Assembly (NCBI GenBank): GCA_002293375.1 | Contig: DBDA01000041.1 | Span: forward strand, 1-22,554 | Reading direction: 5' to 3' | Source: Odoribacter sp. UBA944 | GTDB taxonomy: Bacteria > Bacteroidota > Bacteroidia > Bacteroidales > Marinifilaceae | Length of the DNA stretch: 22,554 nucleotides | Shown here: piece after piece, positions 1 to 6,783 of the stretch | Position numbering within the stretch: position 1 is the stretch's first letter | Layout: each line of letters begins with the position of its first letter | Notes under the pieces: model-generated | What the model was told of the DNA's origin: nothing | Seen by the model: the letters and a program-made list of their open reading frames with translations, nothing else | The model's database searches: none | Position numbers and translations under genes: made by a program

Positions 1-2
1 AT

Positions 3-1553
3 GCTGGTTCGTTCTCATGGGCAAAACAGTTGAATGAGATATATCAGAAGGAACTCGCTTCTGCAATGGTGATTAAAAACTTTGATTATTTCGTGTTTTT
101 ACAGCTCTATGTTTTTACTTTCGATGAAAATAGACGTATGATATTCTGGGATGACAGGGCTTCTTCTCATGCTCTATCTATTGCTTTTAATACCGATATA
201 AAAGATTCCGAAGAACTGATTTCCACACAACGAGAAATTGAAAAATTAGAATCATATGGACGAAATTACAGATGGCAAGCGACACAGATAGAAAAGAAAA
301 TAAAGGATTTGTCGGTAAAACAGAAAGGATATCCAGATATGGAAAAGCAGCAAAAAGAATTTGATTTGATAAATCAGGAATTAAAAGATGTTGCAAAAAT
401 ATATGAAAATACAAAAATAGAATATAATACACTGCTTAAAAATCAAAGTGTATTAAACTCCGAAATAATGTATAAAAAACAAGAAAGGGCAAAATTGTTT
501 TCAATTTATTCCGAGCCAAGAACCAAATTGCTTCAAAATCCGTATATCAGCCATTCCATAGAAAAGAAGGAGTGCTGTATTTGTGGTTCAAAGGGTGATT
601 TCATTGCGGAAAGTATCGAAAATGGATTATATAAAAACCATTGTCCTTTGTGTGATACTAAAATTGACGAAACTCAGTCGGAAGAACAAGAACACTTGAT
701 AGAATCCATTGAAGAAAATGACAAAATAATTACTTCAAAGACGAAAGAAATTGATGTAATAACAAAGGAAATTGAATGGAAAAAAGTGCAGTTAGAGAAA
801 GCCGAATATGAATATGGAAAAGTTAAAGAACGATTAAATAATTTATTAGAATTAAACCCCTTGTTGTCTGAAAATAAAACAGGGAATCAAGGTGTAGATT
901 ATTTAATTGAGGTGTATAAAAAAGAAAGAGATGAAAATGTAAAACTTTCAAGAAAATCCTATACAGATAGAGATAAACTACTTGGCACATTACAGGTTTT
1001 ACAAGACAAAATAGAAAATGCTTATTCTGAGGCTAAATTAGTATTTGTTCCTATATTTAAAAATTTGGCTAAGAGCTTTATTGGATTAGATTTGGACATT
1101 GATTTAAAAAGAGAAAAACATGTTCAGAAACTTGTTTTAGAACTTCAGAATAGTGCAAGAACGGATTCGTTTCAATTATCAGAAAGCCAACGCTTTTTCT
1201 TGGATATTGCACTGCGTATGTCTCTATCCATATATCTTGCGACCTCAAGTAATCCCGGATGTATGTTAATTGACACACCGGAAGGCTCATTAGATATAGC
1301 ATATGAAAATCGTGTCGGAAAAATGTTTGCAAATTTCGTGAGTGATTATAAACAAAACATAGTGATGACTTCAAACATTAACGCTTCCCAACTTTTAATC
1401 TCATTAGCAGAACTTTGTGGCAATGAAAAAATGAAATTCAAGAGAATGCTTGATTGGACAGATTTGACCTCTATTCAAAAAGAGGGAGAATCTCTGTTTG
1501 AAAAAGTATATGTTAGTATAGAAAATGCTTTAAACAGTAAAGTATATGAATAA
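3..1553 (+). CDS. SMC/Rad50-like ABC ATPase with internal zinc module, N-terminus outside window
   Basis: The frame is open to the left edge, so this is the C-terminal part of a longer protein; the Walker A motif must lie upstream. Numbering from the TTG codon at position 30, residues about 60-180 and 215-340 are charged heptad-like coiled coil. Between them is a four-cysteine module, CxxC at 182-185 and CPLC at 205-208, placed like the hook of Rad50. The ATPase C-lobe follows: signature LSESQRFF at 383-390, a Walker B-like stretch LIDTPEGSLD at 413-422 with Asp415 and Glu418, and SNIN (448-451) where a His switch is usual. The protein probably couples ATP hydrolysis to DNA or nuclease control in a conflict or repair system; that is inferred from the fold. 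The gene is AT-rich relative to the chromosome to the right and overlaps the nuclease gene by 8 bp, so the two are likely translationally coupled. The exact family is not recognised. Confidence 0.75.
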   Translation, partial: AGSFSWAKQLNEIYQKELASAMVIKNFDYFVFLQLYVFTFDENRRMIFWDDRASSHALSIAFNTDIKDSEELISTQREIEKLESYGRNYRWQATQIEKKIKDLSVKQKGYPDMEKQQKEFDLINQELKDVAKIYENTKIEYNTLLKNQSVLNSEIMYKKQERAKLFSIYSEPRTKLLQNPYISHSIEKKECCICGSKGDFIAESIENGLYKNHCPLCDTKIDETQSEEQEHLIESIEENDKIITSKTKEIDVITKEIEWKKVQLEKAEYEYGKVKERLNNLLELNPLLSENKTGNQGVDYLIEVYKKERDENVKLSRKSYTDRDKLLGTLQVLQDKIENAYSEAKLVFVPIFKNLAKSFIGLDLDIDLKREKHVQKLVLELQNSARTDSFQLSESQRFFLDIALRMSLSIYLATSSNPGCMLIDTPEGSLDIAYENRVGKMFANFVSDYKQNIVMTSNINASQLLISLAELCGNEKMKFKRMLDWTDLTSIQKEGESLFEKVYVSIENALNSKVYE

Positions 1554-2460
1554 TAACACACAAATAACGCCGGAGGCTTTCTTTGACAGTCTTTCTTTGG
1601 CAGAAAAATTAGATGAATTTTTGGATGGGTTTAAAACAGAAGAAATTCAACTGTTTGCTTATTTTTCCTTAATTCTCCATGTATATAATGGGGGTGATTC
1701 TGCTTCTTGGGGATATAATTTCATTGTAGATGAAAAGGGGTTTCCTTTTTCTGATGTATTAAATAATGCCATTGAATCCTATAAAGATCAGTTATATCTA
1801 TGGAATAGCGTTGATGACATTTCTTTTTTAGATGACACAAATACTGTTTTCTATTGTTTTGAAAATAACACAGAGTATTTTTATGTCAACAAACAAAAAA
1901 TAGATATTCCCCATTACTTCGATTGCTCAAGTATATATGCGTTGCATTATTTTTACTTGAACTATGCATTATTGCAATATAAAACAGAAAAAATATCGAC
2001 TTCAAATTGTGCGCTATTTAAAGAGTGCTGGTTGGACAATAATCGAATATTTTTCAAGCCTGCTCCTGAAGAACAAATGCAAAAGTCTTTAAAAGAGTTT
2101 TTGTCAAGTGCTTTGCGAGGGGTAGAAGTTGTTCGGGAATATAATTTGGGAGCTTCTAAACCTGTAGATATTAGGGTAAAATGGACAGAGGCAAATAAGT
2201 CTGCTTTGATTGAACTTAAGTGGATAGGAAAGTCGAAAAAAGGTAATAGCCTGATTTCACACACTGATAGCCGAGCAGACGAAGGCTCAAAACAATTAAA
2301 GGAATATCTTGACATGGATAATACAGATAACTTGGTCGAAAAAGCAATTGAGTTTTCAGGAATAAAGAAAAATGATGTTATTCTTGACCCGTTTAATGGA
2401 AGTGGAACCCGGGCATCTTCCTTCACTAACTTCCCGATAATTTCTTTGGCTTTGTCGTAA
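1546..2460 (+). CDS. PD-(D/E)XK nuclease-like protein with foreign, chimeric 3' end
   Basis: Residues 1-260 form the original protein. The N-terminal 170 residues are an acidic, aromatic-rich region that I do not recognise. Residues 175-255 look like a PD-(D/E)XK nuclease core: a helix with Glu175/Glu176, KPVDIRV with Asp208 on the first strand, IELKW with Glu223-x-Lys225 on the second, and an EGSKQLKEYL helix (246-255). After residue 262 the sequence changes character. Residues 263-288 read as a DNA methyltransferase motif-I segment ending DPFNGSGT. Residues 289-304 are only the antisense of the mscS gene, ending by chance at 2460. The nuclease has therefore lost its own C-terminus, where such cores usually have further strands and helices, and may not be functional. 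It starts at an ATG inside the end of the ATPase gene. A role as the effector nuclease of the ATPase system is inferred from the coupling. Confidence 0.65.
   Translation: MNNNTQITPEAFFDSLSLAEKLDEFLDGFKTEEIQLFAYFSLILHVYNGGDSASWGYNFIVDEKGFPFSDVLNNAIESYKDQLYLWNSVDDISFLDDTNTVFYCFENNTEYFYVNKQKIDIPHYFDCSSIYALHYFYLNYALLQYKTEKISTSNCALFKECWLDNNRIFFKPAPEEQMQKSLKEFLSSALRGVEVVREYNLGASKPVDIRVKWTEANKSALIELKWIGKSKKGNSLISHTDSRADEGSKQLKEYLDMDNTDNLVEKAIEFSGIKKNDVILDPFNGSGTRASSFTNFPIISLALS
2332..2409 (+). pseudogene. DNA methyltransferase motif-I remnant (about 26 codons)
   Basis: This stretch translates as LVEKAIEF, a short linker, then DVILDPFNGSGT. That is the pattern at the SAM-binding motif I of N6-adenine and N4-cytosine DNA methyltransferases, where a conserved PTQKP box and a 'LVExAI' helix precede DPFxGSGTT. 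Here neither the PTQKP box before it nor the rest of the enzyme after it is present. The piece is in frame with the nuclease gene on its left and abuts the truncated mscS on its right. It is therefore a fragment of a third gene, either moved here by recombination or joined by an assembly error. Its composition matches the AT-rich left region, suggesting a restriction-modification gene from the same island. Confidence 0.6.
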
Positions 2461-3047
2461 TTTTCTCCGTAGGCGATTGCGAATGTCCAGTCCACTCGCC
2501 GGGTATCGGCTTTGGAGTAGTTGGTCATTGTGCCGGTAGAGAGGCCTCCGTTGGGAATGATGATGGTTTTGTTATCGCCGGTTGCAATGATGGTATTGAA
2601 AATCTGGATTTCCTTGACGGTTCCGCTTTGTCCCTGCGCTTCAATAAAATCCCCGACCCTGAAGGGTTTGAACAAAAGGATCATCACTCCGCCGGCAAAG
2701 TTCTGTAACGTTCCGCTTAGCGCCATACCGATGGCGACACCGGCAGATGCGAAGAGGGCGATAAAAGAGCTGGTTTCGATGCCCAGAATGCTGATAATAA
2801 TAATGATCAGCACAAAATTCAGGGTGATGCTGACCAAACTTTTCAGAAAAGAGAAGAGAGAAGCCTCTACGTGTCTCCTCTGCATGATGCCTGTGATCAA
2901 TTTGTCGATCCGGCGCACGATCCAGCGGCCGATCAGGAAAACAACAATTGCAGCCAGCAATTTGGTTCCGAATGTGACGGAAATATCCGACAATTTGCTG
3001 ACCAGTGCCTGCCAGTCGAACGAAGTGGGATGAAGCAACTCTTCCAT
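2406..3047 (-). pseudogene. mscS: Small-conductance mechanosensitive channel MscS, C-terminally truncated
   Basis: MscS channels open under membrane tension and release solutes on hypo-osmotic shock. Codons 1-213, read from the ATG at 3047, are a normal MscS. Membrane helices lie at about 26-44 and 70-90, and the pore helix at about 95-125 has the Gly/Ala-rich pattern AGVAIGMALSGTLQNFAGG followed by VMILLFKPFRVGDFIE. The beta-domain (130-178) includes IIIPNGGLS, and the start of the alpha/beta domain ends at KEDAR. The native sequence stops at about 2406-2413. The frame then continues to 1962 as antisense of the AT-rich nuclease gene. About 65-70 residues of the usual cytoplasmic cage are missing, so a working channel is unlikely. 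A TTG one codon upstream (3050) is a less likely start. A TAAGTTTG box at 3085-3092 is the probable promoter. Confidence 0.85.
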
Positions 3048-3082
3048 CAAATACCAATTGAAGTTAATACTGATTTTTCCGA

Positions 3083-3120
3083 TGCAAACTTATACAACTA
3101 ATTCAATAATTGAACCTTTT
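3083..3120. repeat. Promoter-region repeat, copy A
   Basis: This 38-bp block matches 4269-4306 at 32 of 38 positions without gaps. The shared core is TGCAAACTTA followed by TAATTCAATAAT and ACCTTT. Both copies carry a minus-strand TAAGTTTG box and lie upstream of a minus-strand gene (mscS here). In this copy the plus-strand box seen in copy B is degraded. Confidence 0.55.
3085..3092 (-). promoter_or_regulatory. Bacteroidetes-type -7 box for mscS
   Basis: On the minus strand this is TAAGTTTG, an exact match to the Bacteroidetes -7 consensus TAnnTTTG, 37 bp upstream of the mscS ATG. No clear TTTG -33 box lies at the usual distance. The box sits in a 38-bp block that recurs upstream of the next minus-strand gene. 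Confidence 0.5.
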
Positions 3121-3139
3121 GCAGGTATAAAGGAAGGAG

Positions 3140-4240
3140 TTAATCGGCGTTTGTCATCCAGCGGTAGATAAAGAAAGTGGCTGCTCCGCAAATGATGGCT
3201 CCTCCCCAGGAGAAAATCCACAGTCCCAAGAGGGCAGCCCCCAGTGTATAAATCACCGCCTTGCTCCAACTGAAGCCTTGGTCCTTGATGTTTTCCAGGT
3301 TCTGCTTTGCAAGTTCGTGGCCTTGCGCCGCTGCCTTTTGGTACCATTCGCGGGCTGTTTCTAAATTCTTCGGTATGCCGTTACCGTTTTGGTAGGCCCA
3401 GCCCAAATTGTTTTGGGCCTTGTCGTAGCCTTGTTCGGCTGCCTTGCGGAACCACTCGACCGCCTTGATGTGATCCACAGGCGTGCCCCAGCCATGGGAG
3501 TAACAGTTCCCCAGGTTGAACTGTCCCCAAAAGTGCCCCATGTCGGCGGCACGGCAGTAGAGCGGGAAGGCGGCGGCGTATGCTTTGCGGTTGAACCCTT
3601 CGTTTCCGATCTCTACCAGTTCGACAGCGGTTAGTTGCCTGTTTATTTCGGCGAGTTTATGTTCCGAATCGGTGGGTTTGTCACTCTCTCCCGCTTTCTT
3701 TTTACTCCCTTTGTCCGCCCGCTCTTCCGGGCGGTCTATGGACGTGAGTGCGGCGGCGCATTTGTAATCCCACAGCGCCTGCTCCGCATTGCCCTTTGCT
3801 TCGTGTGCTTTGGCCCGTTCCAGGAAACGGTACCCCAGCACGGGAATGCTTGTTTTGTGCATCTCCTCTTTCTCGTACCGGACGGCTTTGTAGTGTTCCT
3901 CGATGGCGCCGTTGAGGTCGCCCTCTTCTTCTTTTGCATTGGCGCAATGGTCGTAACTGATGCCTGCAAAGAGACGGCACCCTCTCAAGTCGTTCTCCAA
4001 TACGTTGAAAGACTCGTCCCACGACGAAGTTTGGCGCTGTATCTCCTGTTTATTTTCTTCCCACTGAGGATCTGTTATCAGGTCGATAACCGTTCCGAAT
4101 GCTTCGGCCGCCCCCCGGTGATCTTTACTGTTTACACAATCGTAGCCGCGTTTGTACTGGGCAATTGCCGTTTTCAAGGGTTTCAGCAATTGCTCCGGGT
4201 TCGAGTTGCCCGAACCGGAAGAGTTGTTAGCGTAAGCCAT
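3140..4240 (-). CDS. Sel1/TPR-repeat protein with C-terminal membrane hairpin
   Basis: This 366-residue protein has TPR-like helices at about 20-160, a Lys/Glu-rich linker (172-200), and about three Sel1-type repeats at 218-318. The Sel1 signature is visible in AADMGHFWGQFNLGNCY, KAAEQGYDKAQNNLGWAY and KAAAQGHELAKQNL. Residues 326-361 are hydrophobic with a central Gly-rich turn, consistent with one or two membrane passes and a short tail. No signal peptide is present at the N-terminus, so the repeats probably face the cytoplasm as a C-terminally anchored scaffold. Such proteins usually mediate protein-protein contacts; the partner cannot be read from sequence. The start is the ATG at 4240, 31 bp from a minus-strand TAAGTTTG box. 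The gene is divergent from argS and is followed by mscS in the same direction. Confidence 0.85.
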   Translation of the reverse strand: MAYANNSSGSGNSNPEQLLKPLKTAIAQYKRGYDCVNSKDHRGAAEAFGTVIDLITDPQWEENKQEIQRQTSSWDESFNVLENDLRGCRLFAGISYDHCANAKEEEGDLNGAIEEHYKAVRYEKEEMHKTSIPVLGYRFLERAKAHEAKGNAEQALWDYKCAAALTSIDRPEERADKGSKKKAGESDKPTDSEHKLAEINRQLTAVELVEIGNEGFNRKAYAAAFPLYCRAADMGHFWGQFNLGNCYSHGWGTPVDHIKAVEWFRKAAEQGYDKAQNNLGWAYQNGNGIPKNLETAREWYQKAAAQGHELAKQNLENIKDQGFSWSKAVIYTLGAALLGLWIFSWGGAIICGAATFFIYRWMTNAD

Positions 4241-4270
4241 ACGGTTTTATATTTTCTGATTTTTCTGTTG

Positions 4271-4278
4271 CAAACTTA
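4271..4278 (-). promoter_or_regulatory. -7 box for the Sel1/TPR gene
   Basis: The minus strand reads TAAGTTTG, an exact TAnnTTTG match, 31 bp before the Sel1/TPR start codon. It shares the divergent intergenic region (4241-4333) with the argS promoter, so the region probably fires in both directions. No -33 box at consensus spacing is visible. Confidence 0.5.
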
Positions 4279-4298
4279 CGCAATTAATTCAATAATCG

Positions 4299-4306
4299 TA
4301 CCTTTG
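4299..4306 (+). promoter_or_regulatory. -7 box for argS
   Basis: TACCTTTG matches TAnnTTTG and lies 27 bp before the argS ATG, leaving a short leader of about 20 nt. The likely transcription unit is argS, the flavin reductase, the PHP phosphatase and the IMPase-family gene. Confidence 0.5.
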
Positions 4307-4333
4307 TATCTTCTGAATTTTTGTCTGACTATT

Positions 4334-6121
4334 ATGAGTATTGAGAGCTTGTTGACAGAGAAAGTGATCGAGGCGGTGAAGCAGTGTTACGGGGCGGATA
4401 TTGCGGAGCAGGATGTCCAGTTGCAGCCGACCCGCAAGGAGTTTTCCGGCGATCTGACGGTGGTGGTTTTTCCGTTTACGCGTTGGTCGCGTAAATCGCC
4501 GGAGGAGACCGGAAAGGAATTGGGAGAGTATCTGCAGCGGAACATTCCGGAGATTTCCGGTTACAATGTGATCAAGGGGTTTCTGAATATTGAGGTCTCT
4601 TCGGTCTATTGGCTGGGAGAGTTGAACCGCGTGGCGGAGACGCCCCGGTATGGCTATGCGGCGGAAAAGAGCGGCCGGAAATACATGATAGAGTATTCTT
4701 CCCCCAATACCAATAAGCCGCTTCACCTGGGACACATCCGGAACAACCTGCTCGGCTGGTCGATTTCCGAGATCCAGAAGGCCAATGGGCATGAGGTGAA
4801 GATGGTTAATCTGGTGAATGACCGCGGCATCCACATCTGCAAGAGTATGCTTGCGTGGCAGAAGTTTGCCGGTGGGGCAACCCCGGAAAGCACCGGTATG
4901 AAAGGAGATCATTTTGTTGGGGAGTACTATGTGCGTTTTGACCGGGTATACAAGGAGGAGATCCGGCAGTTGACGGCCGGCGGCCTGGATGAGGAGGAGG
5001 CGAAGAAGCAGGCGCCCATTCTGTTGGAGGCGCAGGAGATGCTCCGGAAATGGGAGGCCGGCGATGAAGCGACCGTTTCCCTGTGGCGGACGATGAACGA
5101 TTGGGTGTTGGCGGGGTTCGACGAAACGTACCGGCTGATGGGTGTGGGGTTTGATAAGATCTATTTTGAATCGGAGACTTATAAACAGGGGCGGGAGTTG
5201 GTGTTGCAAGGCTTGGAAAAAGGGGTGCTTTACCGCAAGGATACCGGGAGCGTCTGGGCCGATCTGACCGAAGACGGCTTGGACCACAAGTTGTTGCTGC
5301 GGGACGACGGAACCTCGGTCTATATGACCCAGGACATCGGAACGGCTTACCAGCGGTTCCGGGAGTTTGATATGGATGAGATGATCTATGTGGTGGGGAA
5401 TGAACAGAATTACCACTTTCAGGTGTTGTCACTGGTCTGCGGCAAGTTGGGGTTTGGCTGGGCGGATAAGATCCGGCACTTGTCGTACGGTATGGTGGAG
5501 TTGCCGGAGGGGAAGATGAAGTCGCGGGAAGGGACGGTGGTGGATGCCGACGACCTGATGCAGGAGATGATCCGGGCGGCCAGGGAGATGTCGGAAGAGG
5601 CCGGGAAGCTGGACGGGTACAGCGAGGAGGAGGCGAAGGAGGTACACCGGAAAGTGGCGTTGGGCGCTCTGAAATACTTTATCCTGAAGGTAGACCCGAA
5701 AAAAACCATGCTGTTCAACCCGAAAGAGTCCATTGATTTCAACGGGAACACCGGGCCTTTTATTCAATATACATACGCTCGGATCCGCTCTATTTTGCGG
5801 AAGGCCGCGGAGGCGGGAATGGTGCTGAAACCAGGTGATGTTTCGCTGCCAATCTCTGTCAAGGAGCAGGAGTTGATCAAGTTGATTGTGAAACTGCCTG
5901 CCGTGGTGAAAGAGGCCGGCGATACATACAGCCCGGCTTTGCTGGCGAATTACGCTTACGAACTGGCCAAGGAGTTCAATCAGTTTTACCACGACTTTTC
6001 TGTTTTGAAGGAGGAGAATGAAGCGTTGCGGAATTTCCGGTTGCTGTTGGCTAAACAGTGTGCAGAGGCGTTGAAGAGTTCTCTGGGCATGTTGGGTATT
6101 GAGATGCCCGAACGGATGTAA
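4334..6121 (+). CDS. argS: Arginine-tRNA ligase
   Basis: This class I aminoacyl-tRNA synthetase charges tRNA-Arg in the cytoplasm using ATP. The 595-residue product begins with the N-terminal Add-1-type domain (1-100). The catalytic core follows, with SSPNTNKPLHLGHIRNN at 122-138, where HLGH replaces HIGH. The KMSKS-equivalent loop is KMKSREG at 394-400. The C-terminal DALR anticodon-binding domain is about 470-595 and includes NTGPFIQYTYARIRS. The open frame runs 699 bp further upstream, but that part is antisense of the Sel1/TPR gene. The ATG at 4334 fits the family N-terminus and a promoter box at 4299. The length is normal for the family and all signature regions are intact. Confidence 0.97.
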   Translation: MSIESLLTEKVIEAVKQCYGADIAEQDVQLQPTRKEFSGDLTVVVFPFTRWSRKSPEETGKELGEYLQRNIPEISGYNVIKGFLNIEVSSVYWLGELNRVAETPRYGYAAEKSGRKYMIEYSSPNTNKPLHLGHIRNNLLGWSISEIQKANGHEVKMVNLVNDRGIHICKSMLAWQKFAGGATPESTGMKGDHFVGEYYVRFDRVYKEEIRQLTAGGLDEEEAKKQAPILLEAQEMLRKWEAGDEATVSLWRTMNDWVLAGFDETYRLMGVGFDKIYFESETYKQGRELVLQGLEKGVLYRKDTGSVWADLTEDGLDHKLLLRDDGTSVYMTQDIGTAYQRFREFDMDEMIYVVGNEQNYHFQVLSLVCGKLGFGWADKIRHLSYGMVELPEGKMKSREGTVVDADDLMQEMIRAAREMSEEAGKLDGYSEEEAKEVHRKVALGALKYFILKVDPKKTMLFNPKESIDFNGNTGPFIQYTYARIRSILRKAAEAGMVLKPGDVSLPISVKEQELIKLIVKLPAVVKEAGDTYSPALLANYAYELAKEFNQFYHDFSVLKEENEALRNFRLLLAKQCAEALKSSLGMLGIEMPERM

Positions 6122-6165
6122 GAGTCTGTTTTAAAGCCGAAAATGAAAATCAAGTTACCATAACT

Positions 6166-6783
6166 ATGCAACGAAATCTATTATTTATCGTATTGTCGTT
6201 TTGTATCTGGGCATGCTCCGGCACCCAAGGCGATAAAAAAGAGTCAACAAGTATGAAAAACGGAGAGAACAAAGGGGTGTTTCAATCCATCAGCCCCGAA
6301 GAGATTCCCGGTAATACCATCAGGACGATCGGCAGGGATTGGATGTTGGTGACGGCCGGGACAAAAGAGAAGTTCAACACGATGACGGCCAGTTGGGGTG
6401 GTATCGGGCACCTGTGGAACAAACCCGTGGCGTTTATTTTTATCCGCCCCCAGCGTTACACTTTCGGTTTCCTCGAAGAGCAGGAGACCTTTACCCTTTC
6501 GTTTTTCGGCGGACAGTACCGGGAGGCGCTGACCGTTTGCGGAACGCTCTCCGGGCGGGATGTGAACAAAGTGGAGAGGGCCGGGCTGACCCCGCACTAT
6601 ACGGAAAACGGGAACGTGGCATTTGAAGAGGCGACGTTGGTGTTGGAGTGCAAAAAACTGTACGCGGACTTTTTTCACAAAGAGTCCTTTATAGATGCCG
6701 ATATTGTACGGTTGGATTATCCCGAAGAGGATTTCCACAAGGTGTACATAGCGGAGATTGTGAACGTATGGGAAAAGAAGTGA
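6166..6783 (+). CDS. Flavin reductase-family protein with lipoprotein signal
   Basis: Residues from about 45 on match the flavin reductase/flavoredoxin split-barrel family, which binds FMN. The family pattern WMLVTAGTKEKFNTMTASW, then GGIGHLWNKPVAFIFIRPQR, then FTLSFF is clear. The substrate is not evident. The N-terminus looks like a lipoprotein signal: a positive start, a hydrophobic stretch (5-14) and IWAC with Cys17 as the lipidation site, then a polar linker. That would place the enzyme on the periplasmic side or the outer membrane, unusual for a family normally cytosolic. An ATG at 6253 (Met30) would give a leaderless form. The gene starts 44 bp after argS and overlaps the following phosphatase by 16 bp. 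Confidence is high for the family and moderate for the export. Confidence 0.85.
   Translation: MQRNLLFIVLSFCIWACSGTQGDKKESTSMKNGENKGVFQSISPEEIPGNTIRTIGRDWMLVTAGTKEKFNTMTASWGGIGHLWNKPVAFIFIRPQRYTFGFLEEQETFTLSFFGGQYREALTVCGTLSGRDVNKVERAGLTPHYTENGNVAFEEATLVLECKKLYADFFHKESFIDADIVRLDYPEEDFHKVYIAEIVNVWEKK

Larger units (their letters stand above)
4269..4306. repeat. Promoter-region repeat, copy B (bidirectional promoter)
   Basis: This is the second copy of the 38-bp block at 3083-3120, with 32 of 38 positions identical. Here both ends carry a -7-like box: TAAGTTTG on the minus strand and TACCTTTG on the plus strand. Confidence 0.55.

Noticed and set aside
30..32. TTG as the true start of the left-edge ATPase gene
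   Set aside because: The frame continues open to the window edge, and the ATP-binding N-terminal lobe with Walker A is missing, so the real start is upstream.
1962..2405. C-terminal extension of the mscS frame to give a 362-residue protein
   Set aside because: This part is antisense of the nuclease-like gene, unlike any MscS C-terminus, and exists only because the frame happens to stay open past the junction.
2408..2413. CCCGGG at the junction as a cloning-vector or linker scar
   Set aside because: Its GGG side is explained by native mscS codons (Ala212, Arg213) and no vector sequence is seen; a chance site or microhomology is as likely. Not excluded.
3635..4333. N-terminal extension of argS to an 828-residue protein
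   Set aside because: It is antisense of the Sel1/TPR gene; the ATG at 4334 gives the normal family length and N-terminus.
4289..5416. Long minus-strand open frame of 375 codons opposite argS
   Set aside because: It is His/Pro/Leu-rich, has no recognisable domain, and is fully covered by the well-supported argS gene.
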